The notes under the pieces: generated by a model
Databases searched by the model: none
Told to the model about the DNA's origin: nothing
Seen by the model: only the letters and a program-made list of their open reading frames with translations
Translations under genes and position numbers: made by a program
Origin: Cricetomys ansorgei
Lineage: Eukaryota > Chordata > Mammalia > Rodentia > Nesomyidae
Length of the DNA stretch: 64,000 nucleotides
Direction of reading: 5' to 3'
Assembly: GCA_026225945.1 (NCBI GenBank)
Contig: JAMJFZ010001868.1
Span: 5,401,501 to 5,465,500 of the forward strand
Part shown: piece after piece, positions 25,420-38,039 of the stretch
Numbering within the stretch: the first letter of the stretch is position 1
Layout of the letters: each line of letters begins with the position of its first letter

Positions 25420-25680
25420 TGCTTTGGTTTCATGCCTGTTGCTGTGATAAAATATGCTGACAAAATTAACTTTAAGGGAAAAAGGGCTTAGTCCTCTTAG
25501 AATTCCTGACCACCATTGCACGAACTTGAACCAACTAGTAATACAACAGTAAAGAGCAGAGAGAAAATGAGTAAGTTCATGCCTATTTGTGGGCACTCAA
25601 CTCTTGATGCATCCAGGCACAAACCTAAGGAATGATGTCACCCACAGAGGGTTGAGTCCTCCTATAATTGTAGATTTATA
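25420..25680 (-). mobile_element. LTR-like repeat of the 'gttgctgtgataaaat' family, partial
   Basis: The start 'tgcctgttgctgtgataaaa' and the following AAGGGAAAAAGGGCTTAG-like segment match the edge of the LTR-like family found complete near 42 kb. The right part is poorly preserved. Confidence 0.5.
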
Positions 25681-25744
25681 TGTTGATTTATTAATTATTC
25701 TTGTGATTTCATGATAAAGGACAGTTTATTCTTTGGTAATTCAA

Positions 25745-26350
25745 TCCCAGGTCCTAGAGTGTTTCAGCCTCCATACAATCTAATCTTAAACCTAGACCTG
25801 GAAGGCTTAAGAGAACAACTCTAATGTTCAAACCTAAACCTAGAACTTTGAGCCTCTGAGACTTGCTGCTTACTGACTCACTCTGACTGGCTCCTTTTGA
25901 ACTCAGAGCCAGCCGTACTGAACTCAACTCACTTTTCTGGTTGGCTGAATCAACTAGCTCACAGTTCCGGCTCAAACTCTTCTCTAAGCTTACTGATTCA
26001 AACTCTCCTGACTCTTGATATTAGGTGACTCTCCCAAACTTACTCTTCCTGTCTGACACTGCCTCTTTCTGCTGAACTGCCTCTATGTCTTTTCTGACTA
26101 ATTCACTCATTGACTGAATGAACTCTGTGCTCTGTTTCTTATCTGCTTCCGTTTTGCTTCTACCTTGCTTTTCTCTCTGAGCTGTCAGCTTTCTTGTCTG
26201 CTTCCACTGCTTTCTGAACTGTTTCCATACTTGTTTCTATTCCCTTCTTGTCTCCACTGAGTTGGGATTAAAGGTGTGTGCTGCCACTGCCTTCTGAACT
26301 AGGTTTAAAGATGTGTGCTACTTTGGGATTAAAGGAGTATGCTAACATTC
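25745..26350 (-). repeat. CT-rich degenerate medium-reiteration repeat, copy 1
   Basis: Begins 'ctagagtgtttcagcctcca' and 'tacaatctaatctta', then 'gagcctctgagacttgctgc', and then several hundred bases of irregular CTGA, CTCTGA and CTGCCTC units. It ends with three B1-like echoes of 'gggattaaaggtgtgtgc'. It shares its opening blocks with 31605-32110. It resembles the RMER1 class of rodent repeats; that name is from memory. Confidence 0.6.
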
Positions 26351-28708
26351 TTTCTACCCTAGAGCAGCCATGCTGCAGGATTAAAGGATTAAATGTTCCT
26401 CTACACCTTCGCACATCAATTAATGTAATCAACTCCCCAACAGAAGCAGCCACAAGTAATTGAGTAAAGTCATTGAGACAATCTTCCTTGAAATTCTCTT
26501 TCCAGATGAGTCTGTAATTGTGATAAATTAACAAAAGCATCAAAGTAAATACAGTAAATATGCAACAGATATTTAAAAGTAAATGAGCAAATCTTCAAAC
26601 GTACTGCAGACATGATTGCATGATATAGATGTTTTAATAGCTTCTTTTACATACTTAGGAAATATGTCTGTGTGATTTTTCTTTATCTTAAATCATCAGT
26701 CATCTCCAGTTCTTCCTGATTCTCTTTCACTCTTCGAATACATGATAGATTTTACACTTTATATATCTGCTTTTATTTCCATCTTTATCCATTTGTGTAT
26801 AACACTCAACATCTGTTATATGCAACTTAGCTCACGTATTGCATGTTCTGAATAAGGATAATATTGAAAGGATCTCATGTTTTAAAGAAATTCCAGATTA
26901 TAATGGGTTAAGAAAGACTGTTTCTGTCACAGAAATTTTCTTTTTGGATATAAAATTTGAACACAGCCCTGAAGGAGGAGGGTCTCCACCTACCTTTCTT
27001 AGAATTTGCCTTAATTTCCTCAGCAGTCATCATCTACTTTTCTTTCCTCTGTTGGAACATCATTTTTTATCATTATCATAATTGTGACATAATAATTGCA
27101 TTTGGTGTTTAACCAAAGGCATCATTAGTAATTAATTTTACCATAGTTTTACTCAGTCGATACCAACTAGTGTCATCTCTCACACTCGGCCCTGTGTACC
27201 CTAGCACTGTGGGAAAACCATTTGTAGAAGTAATTACCTGGGAGCATGGCCACAGGAACCTCAGAGAACTGCAGCACCAGCAGAATGAATCTTAATGAGT
27301 GGCCTTTGAATCTTTATCTCTACCTCTTTTCATTCCTTCCATAAAATAAAGCTTTCTCTAATTAGTAATATAATATCAGCCACAAGACAGAATGCAAATT
27401 ACATCAAAAACTGAAAAAATGCCATCAAAGAAGTAGTTTTGTATGCTCCAAAAGTACAATGTATGCATTTTATTTCATCCTAAAGGAAAGTGATCCTGTC
27501 AATAGTAGAATAATTATGCTACAATTATTGACACTTGTACCCCTCAATAACTTGTTGCTATATCGCCCTGTCCTTTGATGCATTTATCCTCATAAAAGTC
27601 AAATAGAATCTTCCCTTACCTCTAAATACTTCAATGGCTGAGTAAGGCAAAGACTGCCTCTCTCAATCAGGAGTAAGAAAGAAGACTAGGGAGGGTATGT
27701 TTTTCCAGACAGTGCTTATAAGTTCTGATTGATAAGGGGGAAGGTCAAGACAGAAAATTACATAAACATTTAAGGCCTATCTTTTACTCACCAAAAAAAA
27801 AAAAAAAAAAAAAATCTAGGGTAATATAGAAAGGATTATATTTGTTTGCTGTTTAAGAAGCATCTAATTTACTTTCATGAAGAAGTTATTTGAGGGTTTG
27901 TTATTTTAGTAATGGCAGGTGATTTCTGTTAAGTATCCTAATAGAAAAATTAAGACAAAATAATAAAAATACTTGATATACAATCTTGGATTTCTAACTC
28001 CTCACAAGCAATAACATTTAATGATCTGTTAAAATGGTGCTTTCTGAATAGCTTTTATTATGCATACACAGCAGGGACTTGCTCTAGAATGTCTTCTCTG
28101 GCAAGCAGGACTAGAGAAAAGAGATGCGATAGGATGGATCATTCAATAAAATAATATGAGATTTAGTATTTTTGTTCAAAGTAAGATACCCACCAGGAAA
28201 TATCAAGTTCAAATATGATTCCCATCTTTCTGGGTTCACTGTTCAAGCTAAGTAAATCTGTTATTTTAGAGATTTTGGAAACAAGGACAACTTTCTCCAT
28301 CTTTTGCCACATGCCTAAGTCATTCTCTTTCTAAGTTCCTCTTAATAGAGATATGGAAGAAGAAAAATAGATATCCCACCTTGAGAAACATAGGCAGAGA
28401 AGTAGTCATAAGAGATAGCTATATTAATAGAGACATAACAGTGTTCACTGGAGCACTTCTGTTTTCTAGGCACTGCTTCAGTTTCTTTTCCTATGGTTAG
28501 TATGTTAGAACTAAATTTGAATATTCAATGTACAAAGGCTACATTATAAAGACAGCATATCATAGACTTTTTTAAATGTATGGACTGAAAGACACAGTTA
28601 GGTTCTAGAGTGGAGAAATGGTTTATAGAAAGCAAAACTGTAACAGACAGGAGAAGGCAAATTAACCTCTCTGCGTTTAATTTACAATTACTCTACTTCT
28701 TTTTGTTG
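26351..28708. other. Unique non-coding sequence
   Basis: No gene or clear interspersed repeat. A 22-A run occurs at 27793-27814. Confidence 0.4.
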
Positions 28709-28852
28709 TTGTTTTAAGACGGAGTCTCAATGTGCAGCCCTGGCTGTCCTGGAACTCATAATGTAGACCAGGCTGGCTTCGAACTCACAGAGATTTGCCT
28801 GCCTCTGTCTCCTAAGTACTGGGATTAATGGCAAGCTCTGTCATGCCAGCTA
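28709..28852 (-). mobile_element. B1 SINE, antisense
   Basis: Near full length: TTTTAAGACGGAGTCTCAA, 'ccctggctgtcctggaactc', 'gtagaccaggctggcttcga', 'ctgcctctgtctcctaagta' and 'ctgggattaatggcaagctc'. The reversed A-rich tail is TTTTTGTTGTTGTTTT. Better preserved than other B1 copies here. Confidence 0.9.
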
Positions 28853-30650
28853 ATCATTTGGGTGTAAAAGTGGCAGGAAAAAGGATCCTGAGGCATTTTT
28901 CTTTGGGTTATAAAATTACTTCCATCAGTCAGAGTAGATTTTTTTGGTTATTTGTTTTTCTGAAAGCAAGAAGAAATTACCTGGAAAACTTTTAAGTAAA
29001 ATAATGAAAGAGAGGTGCTTGACAAATGAGCTTGTACACAGAAGAAATTAGGAAATTATAAAGCAGTTTGAAATTATTTTTTTAAAAAAAAAACAAGTGT
29101 TTACTTTGCTGTTCTTTCATTAATTTTGTCTCTCATAATTTGTCACTCATAAAGCATCTAGTCTCTTTGTATTTTAATGGTCATATAGGAAAACATAACT
29201 AAAAATAATAGCATGATAATATTTCAGTTGAATAGGATATATTATGCTAGGGTAATTTCCTAATAAAAAAATAAGAGTGGGTTAGAATCAATATCTAATA
29301 AGAATACAGAGATCAGGTGGAACTGCATGTCCAAGAGCATATATTGAATTGCAACCTTGACTTACATCTCATGTCTCCCAAGCCACTATCCCTTGCCTAC
29401 AAATAAACATTTGAGACTGTTAACCAAAAGTTATCTAGAAATAAGAACTTCTTCTTCTGGACTGCGAACCATCACAATGGTTCACCTGCTCTGGGCTTCT
29501 CTGCTTCACATTACACATTTATACCTAATGTAGGTCAGTGGACTTTCCTTTCCTAAGGTGTATGGCAAATGTTCTTAATCTGGTCCAACTGCTATCTTGC
29601 CCTGCTTCTAGTCATTGTGGGAACTTGTCCCAAGGTCTGGCCCTGTTTTTGGCTACCACCTGTCATGCTCCAGTAAATCTTTTGTAGTAGAAATATCATC
29701 TTTGGTGTTTTGATAGAAGAATTCCATAACCCAAAGATATTTTTTTAATTAGAAATGTAGATGACAAATTAAATTAAAATAATATGAAATAATAAATATT
29801 TGACTGAAATACATTTTGTGTCCTTATTCTATTTATAGGAAAACACTTGCCACTGTCAATGTAAAAAATAAATGCATTTCCATTTCATATTTCTAAATTT
29901 TATAATTGATATTTAACTAGGACATAATAAATTAATCCTGTGTCAGAATTATTCAAGGAATTTGCTGGAAAAAAAGTATTAGAAATGTTTCTTAATCTTA
30001 TCTCTGGTCTGAGTTGAGATAAGGTTGTTTTCCTAATTGGTAATAAATACCTCATTGAGCTTACATGGAGATTTAATGAACCCAGAATTATGTAATAAAA
30101 GGGAGCTTTAGGAAACTGGTGGACCAGTGCTAACTTCTCTAGTTCTCTTGAAAAGAAAGTGCCTCCTGATGAGAAAAGAGCAGGATGTATGCTACCACCG
30201 ATGTGTCCCAGATTCTTAAGATGCAAACCAGTCTCTTGGGAAGGGGCATGTCTTCTGAAAAGCTTCAAAAAAAGTACTAAGAGTTAACAAATAGTCAGCT
30301 ACACAGAGACAACAGGTAAGATTTGCTGATATTCATTGACACCAAGGCACTTTCAGTTCCTTTGCTTTAGGGCTATGACAAAAATTAGGAGAAACTTCAC
30401 TGGGCATTTCATAGAATGAAATGGCAGATTAACTTCCAAAGGTTATTTTTTTCCATATTCCTTAGTAATTATGCTATAAAATATAAAATTAATGACCCAT
30501 AACCCCAAATTAAGGCTGTAACTTGGGGAGTACAGGGAACTTAAACAAATATTTCATTGTCTGGACAAGGAAAATTTAATCTTTTAATCTAGCAACATGG
30601 CTGCTCTGGAGAAAGATACCATTCAAGGCCTGAGTGGTGCTGCTGGAATA
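28853..30650. other. Unique non-coding sequence
   Basis: The 122-codon minus frame at 29900-30268 is the longest in this stretch. It shows no domain, and no splice-site logic supports it. No repeat recognised. Confidence 0.4.
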
Positions 30651-30654
30651 CAGC

Positions 30655-30960
30655 ACATGCCTTGAAGTAACTCAACTCAGAAGGCAATGGTGGCATAGAC
30701 CTTTAATCCCAGCTCCGATGATATAAAGGGTAGCAGCTCAGAGGTAGGTCACAGTTCTCAGCGCACGGCTCTCAGTTCATGGCTCTCAGTTAAGAGTTCA
30801 GAATCAGTTCAGAGTTAAGATTGAATGTATGATAAGTAAGTACTTAACCAAGTACTTATAATAAGTAAGATTGTAAGACGAGTAAAGTAAGATTGAAGGA
30901 GTAATCGTATATCCAAATTTTGTCAATATAAGATGGTAAAAGAATAATAAAAAACGCATT
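30655..30960 (+). repeat. Medium-reiteration repeat with CAGTTCAGA-type units
   Basis: A B1-like start ('catagacctttaatcccagc') is followed by irregular units such as 'gctctcagttcatggctctc', 'gttcagaatcagttcagag' and 'taagattgaatg'. These look like the opposite strand of the CTGA-rich repeats at 25745-26350 and 31605-32110, placing this piece in inverted orientation to them. Confidence 0.5.
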
Positions 30961-31604
30961 GTAACTGGTTTCTGCACTAATATTGAAGGAAAGCACACTT
31001 TTTTTTATATAAATGTAGCAAACTAGTATGTATGGAGCATAAAACTTTCCCATGAATGATTTTACTGCCTTTACTGCCTGTTTTTATTATATTGAGCCTT
31101 GAGTCTTATTTTAGATTGACAATTACTCGTACATGTTATCCAATAGTCACCTAAGCTAAAGCACAGCCTCTAAATAGCATAGCATAAGGTAACTGCAGCC
31201 AATTGAAAGAATGCAGAAAGACGGAGAAACTGTAAAAAAAAAAAATTCTTCTGTACTTGAATCCTCAAGCAGAGCAAAAGGTCTCTTCTGAGCTCAAAAA
31301 AATCTCTCTAAAATAAAAATAAGTAGAGCCAACAGACAATATTATATTGGTTAAGACAATGTTACATATGAAAGGCTAATAGAAAAAGAGATGGAGCCAT
31401 GAAAGTGATGAACCTAAGCAATTTACCATTATCAGGAAAATATGTCAAGTCAATAGTACTAAAAAAAGATTTAAAAAATATCCAAAATCCAAATGAACAG
31501 CAGGTTGAATGATCGTTTTGCAACCGTCACCTAAGACCATCTGTGTAGTCATTGATTCAGGTTCAAAGATACTTTATACTTTGACTAATTAAATCACTGG
31601 TCCT
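30961..31604. other. Sequence between two related repeats
   Basis: Possibly the continuation of the flanking medium-reiteration repeat, but nothing firm is recognised. A/T-rich. Confidence 0.3.
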
Positions 31605-32110
31605 TAGTCCTGGAGCCCTGGAGTGTTTCATCTTCCATACAATCTACTCTTAAGTGTAGAACTGGAATACTTCAGCTTTAGCCTCTGTACAATCTAGTAC
31701 ATTTAAGCCTCTGAGACTTACTGCTGACTAGCTCCTTCTGAACTCAGGGCTGTTCTGGTTCAACTCAACTCATTCTCTGTTCTGGTTTGAACTGACCTTC
31801 TGAGCTGGCTGACTGTTTCTGATAGAATCCTTCTGATTTTGGCAGACTATGGCTAACTCCTGCAACTTCTCTTATTGAATTGTTCTGCTCAGCTGCAAAC
31901 TGACTGATACTGACTTCTGCCAAGCTGCCTGAGTCTCTGTCTCTCTCCCTGAGCTCTCATTACTCCATTCTGCCTCAGTCAATCTCTGCTCCTGAGTCAG
32001 ACTGCTTCATTGCCTCTGTGCTTCAGACTGCTCGCCTCATACCACCTGCTTGACTGACTGCTGTAACTGAATCTGCTGTAACTGCCTCTGCTCTGAGCTG
32101 AGAGCCTGCT
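31605..32110 (-). repeat. CT-rich degenerate medium-reiteration repeat, copy 2
   Basis: Opens with 'ctggagtgtttcatcttcca' and 'tacaatctactcttaa', then 'aagcctctgagacttactgc' and an irregular CTGA/CTGCCTC/GCTGACTG array. The order and motifs match copy 1 about 5.9 kb to the left, in the same orientation. Confidence 0.6.
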
Positions 32111-33244
32111 TACTATGCAAAAGTGTAGGAACGAGTCATGCAGAAAGAAGGAGAATAGCTGGAAGCTGGAAGGAAAGGGAAAAATATGAGAGATTTTAGG
32201 AAATGCCAAGAACATGGCTTCACTGGCTACCAGTTAAGAATCTTAATAGCAGGTTAGGAACCAAGTGGAAGTTTATTCTAAACTCAACAGAAATTCACAT
32301 ACCCATTTTAATCAGGAAAGTAACTGACTTAATTATGTATCTAGTGCCGAGTGTATATTCATTCTGAAAGCATGTGTGTATTGCCATCATCCAGAAAAAA
32401 TTGATGTTGGGAGGAAACATGGGGTTTGGCTATTTCTCATTCACCCAAGTACAGAGGATACTATGGAACAACTTAATCTTTTTTCTCATATCTATATTCA
32501 TTCCAGCAAAATTTATTCAACTACTTAGATCTGTCAAAGTACTTAGTTATCTTTTTAGCAATGTTGGTGATTAAACTCAACATATAATTGCTACACCGAT
32601 GATGCAAATTCTTTTTGACTGAAATATGCATCGCATTCCTTCATCCTTTCATTCACCCATTGCTAAACAGCTGGTAGTCTTCCATCTACAACAGTGCACA
32701 GAAACATAGTTCAGGGGCTGGACAACTGCTTTTACAAATGAAGTTCTATTGGGATATGTAAGTAATTCACATATGTAAGATCTATGACTGTTTCATTTTA
32801 GAATATCAGATTCAAAGAGCTGCAACATGGGTTAGAACTTCAAATATTCATGATCTGTTAGTACAAAAGAGTGGGTAGAGTTCCTATTTAGACTTGAGTA
32901 TTCCGGTATTCTTCTGTGTGACTTGCTGATTCCCTCCCTTCCCAGGCCAACCCTTCCGATAGATCACCACTAGATAACAACTCAGAAAATTTACATTTTC
33001 TTCAAAAATAAGAAAAAAACAACACACTACGACTAAAAATATTATATCTTACAAGTACTTTTACTTTCAACTCTGTAGAGCCCATACTTATAATCATTAC
33101 AAACTGCATTAATTACATATACTCCCACTGACATTCAAAGCTTTTATTCGACACCCTTGCCATTTGCAACATTGTGAGGCCAATAGAGGCACAGGAAAAA
33201 TGTAAATTGAATGAATGTGGCTTTTTTATAAGAAGAATTTGTTT
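32111..33244. other. Unique non-coding sequence
   Basis: Nothing recognised. Confidence 0.4.
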
Positions 33245-33432
33245 ATAAAAGCATATGGGAGTCCCACAAATGACTCAACAGATACAGATACTTGTTGCTA
33301 AGTCTGAAAACTTGAATTCTATTCACAAACCCTGAGGGTGAAATGAAGAACTGATTCCTGAAAATTGTACTTTCAGCTTCACACTTGTCCTGTGACACAC
33401 ATACATACATATACACAAAATAAATACAATTA
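33245..33432 (+). mobile_element. B2/B3-type SINE
   Basis: A degraded tRNA-derived head ('atgactcaacagatacagat', 'cttgaattctattcacaaac') is followed by the body and a tail with 'cttgtcctgtgacacacata' and 'catacatatacacaaaataa', then an A-rich end. Plus orientation, old copy. Confidence 0.6.
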
Positions 33433-33939
33433 AAAAAATAAACAGTTTAGCAACCCCTGCTATCCAAATGTTGGAAAGTGTTATTTTGGTTTGGTTTTTG
33501 TCTTTTGGTCATGGCAAAGTGCAATAGTCCTAAAGAGATATCTTGATTTTTGTTTGTTTTTTCTATCAACTATAGATTCAACAATTGAATAACTGATTTA
33601 AGAACCCAAAATGGCACAGTGTATATAGTTGGTCAAATCTACCTACTGTGTTAGAAATATAGCTCAGTGAGTACTTCATTTAGTTGTTTCAGTATTCTTC
33701 TTAGTCTGTGGACAATAATAGTTTAAAAAGTAACATTAGAAGAATCCTACAGGCAGTATAATTTTCATGTGAAGATATTATTCCAGAACATCTTAAAGTT
33801 AATCCTTCTTTCCTTCATTTTTATTCTACTAAAATCTTTCTCTGTTATTTTTACAACGTCTGTCACCTTTATTCTTAAAATGTATTTCAAATATCAACAT
33901 CTATGAAAATTGTATACCTTCACAGGGTGATTGTTATGT
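33433..33939. other. Unique non-coding sequence
   Basis: Nothing recognised. Confidence 0.4.
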
Positions 33940-34210
33940 AAGCCTATCAAAGAAGGAAATTGAGGCAGGAACTTAGAGGCAGGAAATAAAGCAGAGACAG
34001 AAGTTACATTTCTTATGAAAGAAGCTATATAAAGTTACATTTCTTATCTAGCTCAGGACCACTTGCTTATGGATGGCTCTCTACATGAACAATCAAGAAA
34101 ATTTCTCACAAACTTTACCACAGACCAATAAGAAGGAAACAACTCCTTAGCTGAGGTGGCCTCTTCCCAAATATATCAATTTGATGAGTAATATTAGCTA
34201 CCGCAGTCCT
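33940..34210 (-). mobile_element. LTR-like rodent repeat, antisense, partial
   Basis: 'aattgaggcaggaacttaga', 'tcttatctagctcaggacca', 'cttgcttatggatggc' and 'cttagctgaggtggcctctt' line up in order with the family at 41939-42702. It carries an internal 16-bp direct repeat, AAGTTACATTTCTTAT, at 34001-34016 and 34032-34047. Confidence 0.55.
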
Positions 34211-35575
34211 GAAAATTGATTCAGGTAAATTTTGGTTGATTGCCTCTCATCTCACTCCTCTTAGTTCCCGGTAGTCTTCCTTGTGTGCCTTCCTATCCCT
34301 TCTCTCTCTGCTGGTGCCATCCTGATCCTTTAATAAGCAAATCAATCACATTGGCTTAAAGCCATATGACATCTTTTACCATAGCATGTCTCAAATATTT
34401 TGTCTTCAAATATAGCTGTGTTCTAAGGAATTAGGGGTAAGGGCTTCAAAACACAAATTTGGGGAAGACTCAAGTAGCTCATAATATTCCTTTCTCATGA
34501 GATGTGAGCAGGATGACTTCCTTCTTGTTCACATAGCCTTCTTCTTTGACATAGAGTTTCACTTGCCTTTCCTATACGTGTATTCTCTCCTGCTTTGTGC
34601 ACATCTGGATTTGCCTCTTCCTCTTTGTTCTCCTTGCCACCTCCTAAGAGGGGTCTTTCCTTTCCAACAACCTAGCTGCCCACTCTTCCTTCATCACTGT
34701 CCAATGTGGCTCATTTACTCTGTGATTTCTTATTTATAAAAATACTTCCCATAGGACTCATGTGCCACCCTATTCCTCTGTGCATAGTAGAGAAATTATG
34801 ATATATCAAAGTGCCTATGTATACATATTACTGTTCGGGTTTTTTTTTTTTTTTTGAAATAAAGAAACTTTCTTTAAAAGAAAATTACCTTTTTTTAAAA
34901 TTCAAATACTCAGACTCTGAAGGCACTTCCTGAATATGAATCTTTCCTGTGCCATCTCATTATTCTTGCTGAAGGCAAGCTGAGTAACCACATTGTCATT
35001 CAGTCATCACAGCTGCAGAATGGAGCTAATAGGCGGCATGGATTTGGCTACTATCATGATATAAGATTTATAATCATATTCACCACATAATCAATGCTAC
35101 ACAAATCTTTGATATTCTAAGATGAAATATGCAGCTCAATATTCATTGCTATCATTGATCAAATGAAACGAAGGCTCTCTGCTCTCAAAGATTTTACTCA
35201 TCACTAAGGAGATTATATAAAGTGATTCTTATAGAGCTCAACTTAATTATTTAAAGCAACGAAATGATTAAGTATGAAATATTCCTAATTATGAGAAAAT
35301 AAAGATCATTAACATGATTTTTCATCATAAGACATTCTCCTGTGAACGATCATACTTAATATTGATTTTTCCATTTCCCTTATCCTGTGCTCCAAGAACT
35401 GATTGGCTTGGAATTTCTGGCAATTGTAAATTAACTCTTCCTGAAATATATCTTTAAAATTTCTCTTCACTTCGTGTAGGGACAAACTTATGGCAGAAAT
35501 CAATAGCAAAATAAGAGAAGGCTCAGCCTCTCAACTGACAACTGAGAGTCTACTCTTTGTGGGACAAGAAAAAAG
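34211..35575. other. Unique non-coding sequence
   Basis: The 80-codon frame at 34497-34739 is pyrimidine-driven. A T17 run lies at about 34840-34856. Weak MIR-like similarity near 34985-35035 is not called. Confidence 0.35.
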
Positions 35576-35795
35576 ACTCAGTTGGGAAGAGCACTGGCTT
35601 TTGTTGTTGTTGTTGTTTGCTTGTTTGTTTGTGTTTTAAGAAGACTCAGATTTCATTCCCAGAACTCAGATGGTGGCTCATGACTGCCTGAAACTCTAGT
35701 TCCAGATCTGATTCCCTCTCATGGCATCTATGGCCACTGTGTGCACATGATGCGCATGCAGGCAAAACACCTGCATATAAAATAAAAATAAGTGT
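35576..35795 (+). mobile_element. B2-type SINE with an internal T-rich insertion
   Basis: The head 'actcagttgggaagagcact' is followed by a T-rich tract at 35599-35638, then by 'ttcattcccagaactcagat', 'ggtggctcatgactgcctga', 'actctagttccagatctgat' and the tail 'catataaaataaaaataa'. It is clearly a B2-type element in plus orientation. The TTG/TTTG tract separates head from body. Confidence 0.8.
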
Positions 35796-37189
35796 GTTTT
35801 TTAAAAAATGTTCCTTGTACCATTTGGTGTTCTCATGAAACACTTCCTGTGCCAAATTCTTATTTCAACATTGTCATAAATTTCTATCAAGAAATTCTAT
35901 GCTGTTCTGCATGGTTAGGAAATCTTAGAACACACCATTTCACCAGTTAGTGGTTGGAATTATCTATACTCTCAAAACTAATGGATGGAAAGCAGCACAA
36001 TTTCTGAAACCATTTGTGCTGGACAGCTCCAAGCAAACACCATGAAAATATCGATTTTCTTTGCAAATTTATAAATTTGGTCCTAAATTCTCTGTATTTG
36101 TTTAGTGTTCCTGCACTGGTCAGGAATGATTATAAATGGTAATGACAAACTCAGACATGCCTATTTTGGGTTCCAGAAACCTGTGCCAAGTGTATAGCAG
36201 CTGCCATGTGACCATTTCACATGTAGGCTACAGAATGCTCATGCATCTCCCACTCGTTCCTCCCTACATTGGCCTATCTCTGATTTTCAGGCCCTTCTAT
36301 AATTGTTCCAATCAATGCTATAACACATTAAGTGGGTATTTATGGAAAATCAATTCAGAACACTATAATTAGCAAGCACAATGTAAGCCTCCAAATGTTA
36401 ATGCGAAGCAGTCACTCTAGGCAGGAATTTACCCATAATGAAACTTATACAAAATTACCTAAGACACTTACCAACACTGACTTGGTTGATGTTCAGTCGT
36501 GGTGTTAATTTGTTTACGTGAGATAATACCAAGATCTTATCTTATTTCCACAAACAATGATGACAAATAATATTCTAATACTCCATTTTGTCAAAATGGA
36601 ATGCTATCATTGGTATATGGTCCAAACATTTCCAAGATTATGTTATAAAAAAATCTAATATCATATTCTCTTTGTGAAAGAATATTTATGTTTTTCATAT
36701 ATCAGGGCAGGAATATTGCAAAAAATTAATTGCACTAGAGTTTCCATTTCAGTGGCTTACAAAGATATTTTTCTAGACCCCCTCTTCCTTTCCCTCCTCC
36801 TCTTTTTCTCTGTCTCTGTGCCTGTCTCTCAGGAATAGAAGTCACTACCAGTTCAGATCGATTCTAGGCACTGATTGCAGAAGTGAAGTCAGAATGACTG
36901 TGTTTCAAATCAAGGACCCATAAGAAAGCCTTTTTAGTGTTCTGTTTCCATAGTAGAATAAATGCCTTTAATTAGATATCTCTGCCACTATCGCTGCTTT
37001 CCAAACCTTATACAAGTTCATCAGACTCTTATCTGTAGAAAGATGTTTGTTTCTATGTAAACCTGAAGGTCCTCAGCACCACAATTCTAATCCATAGAAT
37101 GACACAATACTTATTAAACACTTAGGCAAGGCTTTGATGATCCCGAACAGCATTCTCAGAAATGACAATGCTTAGGCCAAAAGGTTGTT
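35796..37189. other. Unique non-coding sequence
   Basis: Nothing recognised. A CT-rich stretch lies near 36780-36830. Confidence 0.4.
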
Positions 37190-37222
37190 TTGTGTGTGTG
37201 TGTATGTGTGTGTGTGTGTGTT
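37190..37222. repeat. (GT)n microsatellite
   Basis: GT run with one TAT interruption. Confidence 0.85.
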
Positions 37223-37730
37223 GCTAAAATAGTATTACTTTTCTTTCAATAGTTTTCAATATTTTGTCTATATTTTATAAGGGCAAACATTATTTTTTTA
37301 TTAATAACTAAAATAGTTTATGAAACCCTGAGCAACAAAGACTCATATCCATGCTTTCTCCTATCTGTCTTGTTCCGGCTCCTCCTTAGTTACAAACCTC
37401 AGCAGGCCTGCCTGGATAAGTATAAAGTATGCTAATCAATGAGGCTGTAGGAATCATTAGCATCCCTCAGTGTTAAAGGGAGTTGCATAGCTAGGGAAAG
37501 AAATGGCTACTGCTTTATGAATGAAGCTCATTTCACAAAGGAAAAGGAAATGAGCAGTGCTTACAGTACCAACATTGATTAATCAATTTTGCATTAACTT
37601 TACCTTCTGAAACAGATTCACTTATTGCAGTTATACATTAATATTAACAATAATACACAACCTAAGGACAGCAGATTTCTTTGGGAAATGACAATCCAAG
37701 GTAGATATGTTTCATTCTTTTACTTATTTG
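37223..37730. other. Unique non-coding sequence
   Basis: Nothing recognised. Confidence 0.4.
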
Positions 37731-37802
37731 CAGTGCTTGAGTTCAAATCCGAGGCCCCGACCCAAGACACTTATACAGTTGCTCTCTGAGCTCTATCCCC
37801 AG
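37731..37802 (-). mobile_element. ID-type SINE fragment, antisense
   Basis: 'cttgagttcaaatccgaggc' is the antisense B box, and 'ctctgagctctatccccagc' is the antisense A-box end of an ID-type tRNA-derived element. Confidence 0.5.
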
Positions 37803-37861
37803 CTGGTGTGTTTTATTTCTCAAGTTGAGACACAGGTCACATATTGTTATATGCACTTACT

Positions 37862-37980
37862 TTTTTGTTTGGAGACCTTGGCTAGGATGAAACAAGGTGT
37901 CACAACAGAATCCAAGCTATGTAGCTCAGTCTACCTTGTCACCTGAAATCCTCCTGCCTCAGAATCCCCAGCGCTGGAAT
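37862..37980 (-). mobile_element. B1 SINE, antisense, old
   Basis: 'aagctatgtagctcagtcta', 'tgaaatcctcctgcctcaga' and 'tccccagcgctggaatt' fit a diverged antisense B1. Together with the ID-type fragment just upstream it could be one older composite element. Confidence 0.5.
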
Positions 37981-38039
37981 TTTGTATCTATTTTTTATCA
38001 AATATTTAAATGAAATTTTCTTAGATGCTTATTATCAAG

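Noticed and set aside
25745..26350. Irregular CTGA array considered as a CRISPR-like or satellite array.
   Set aside because: Units are irregular, have no constant repeat and unique spacer layout, and the genome is vertebrate.
29900..30268. 122-codon minus frame in unique DNA.
   Set aside because: No recognisable motif, no evident splice context, and composition like random AT-rich sequence.
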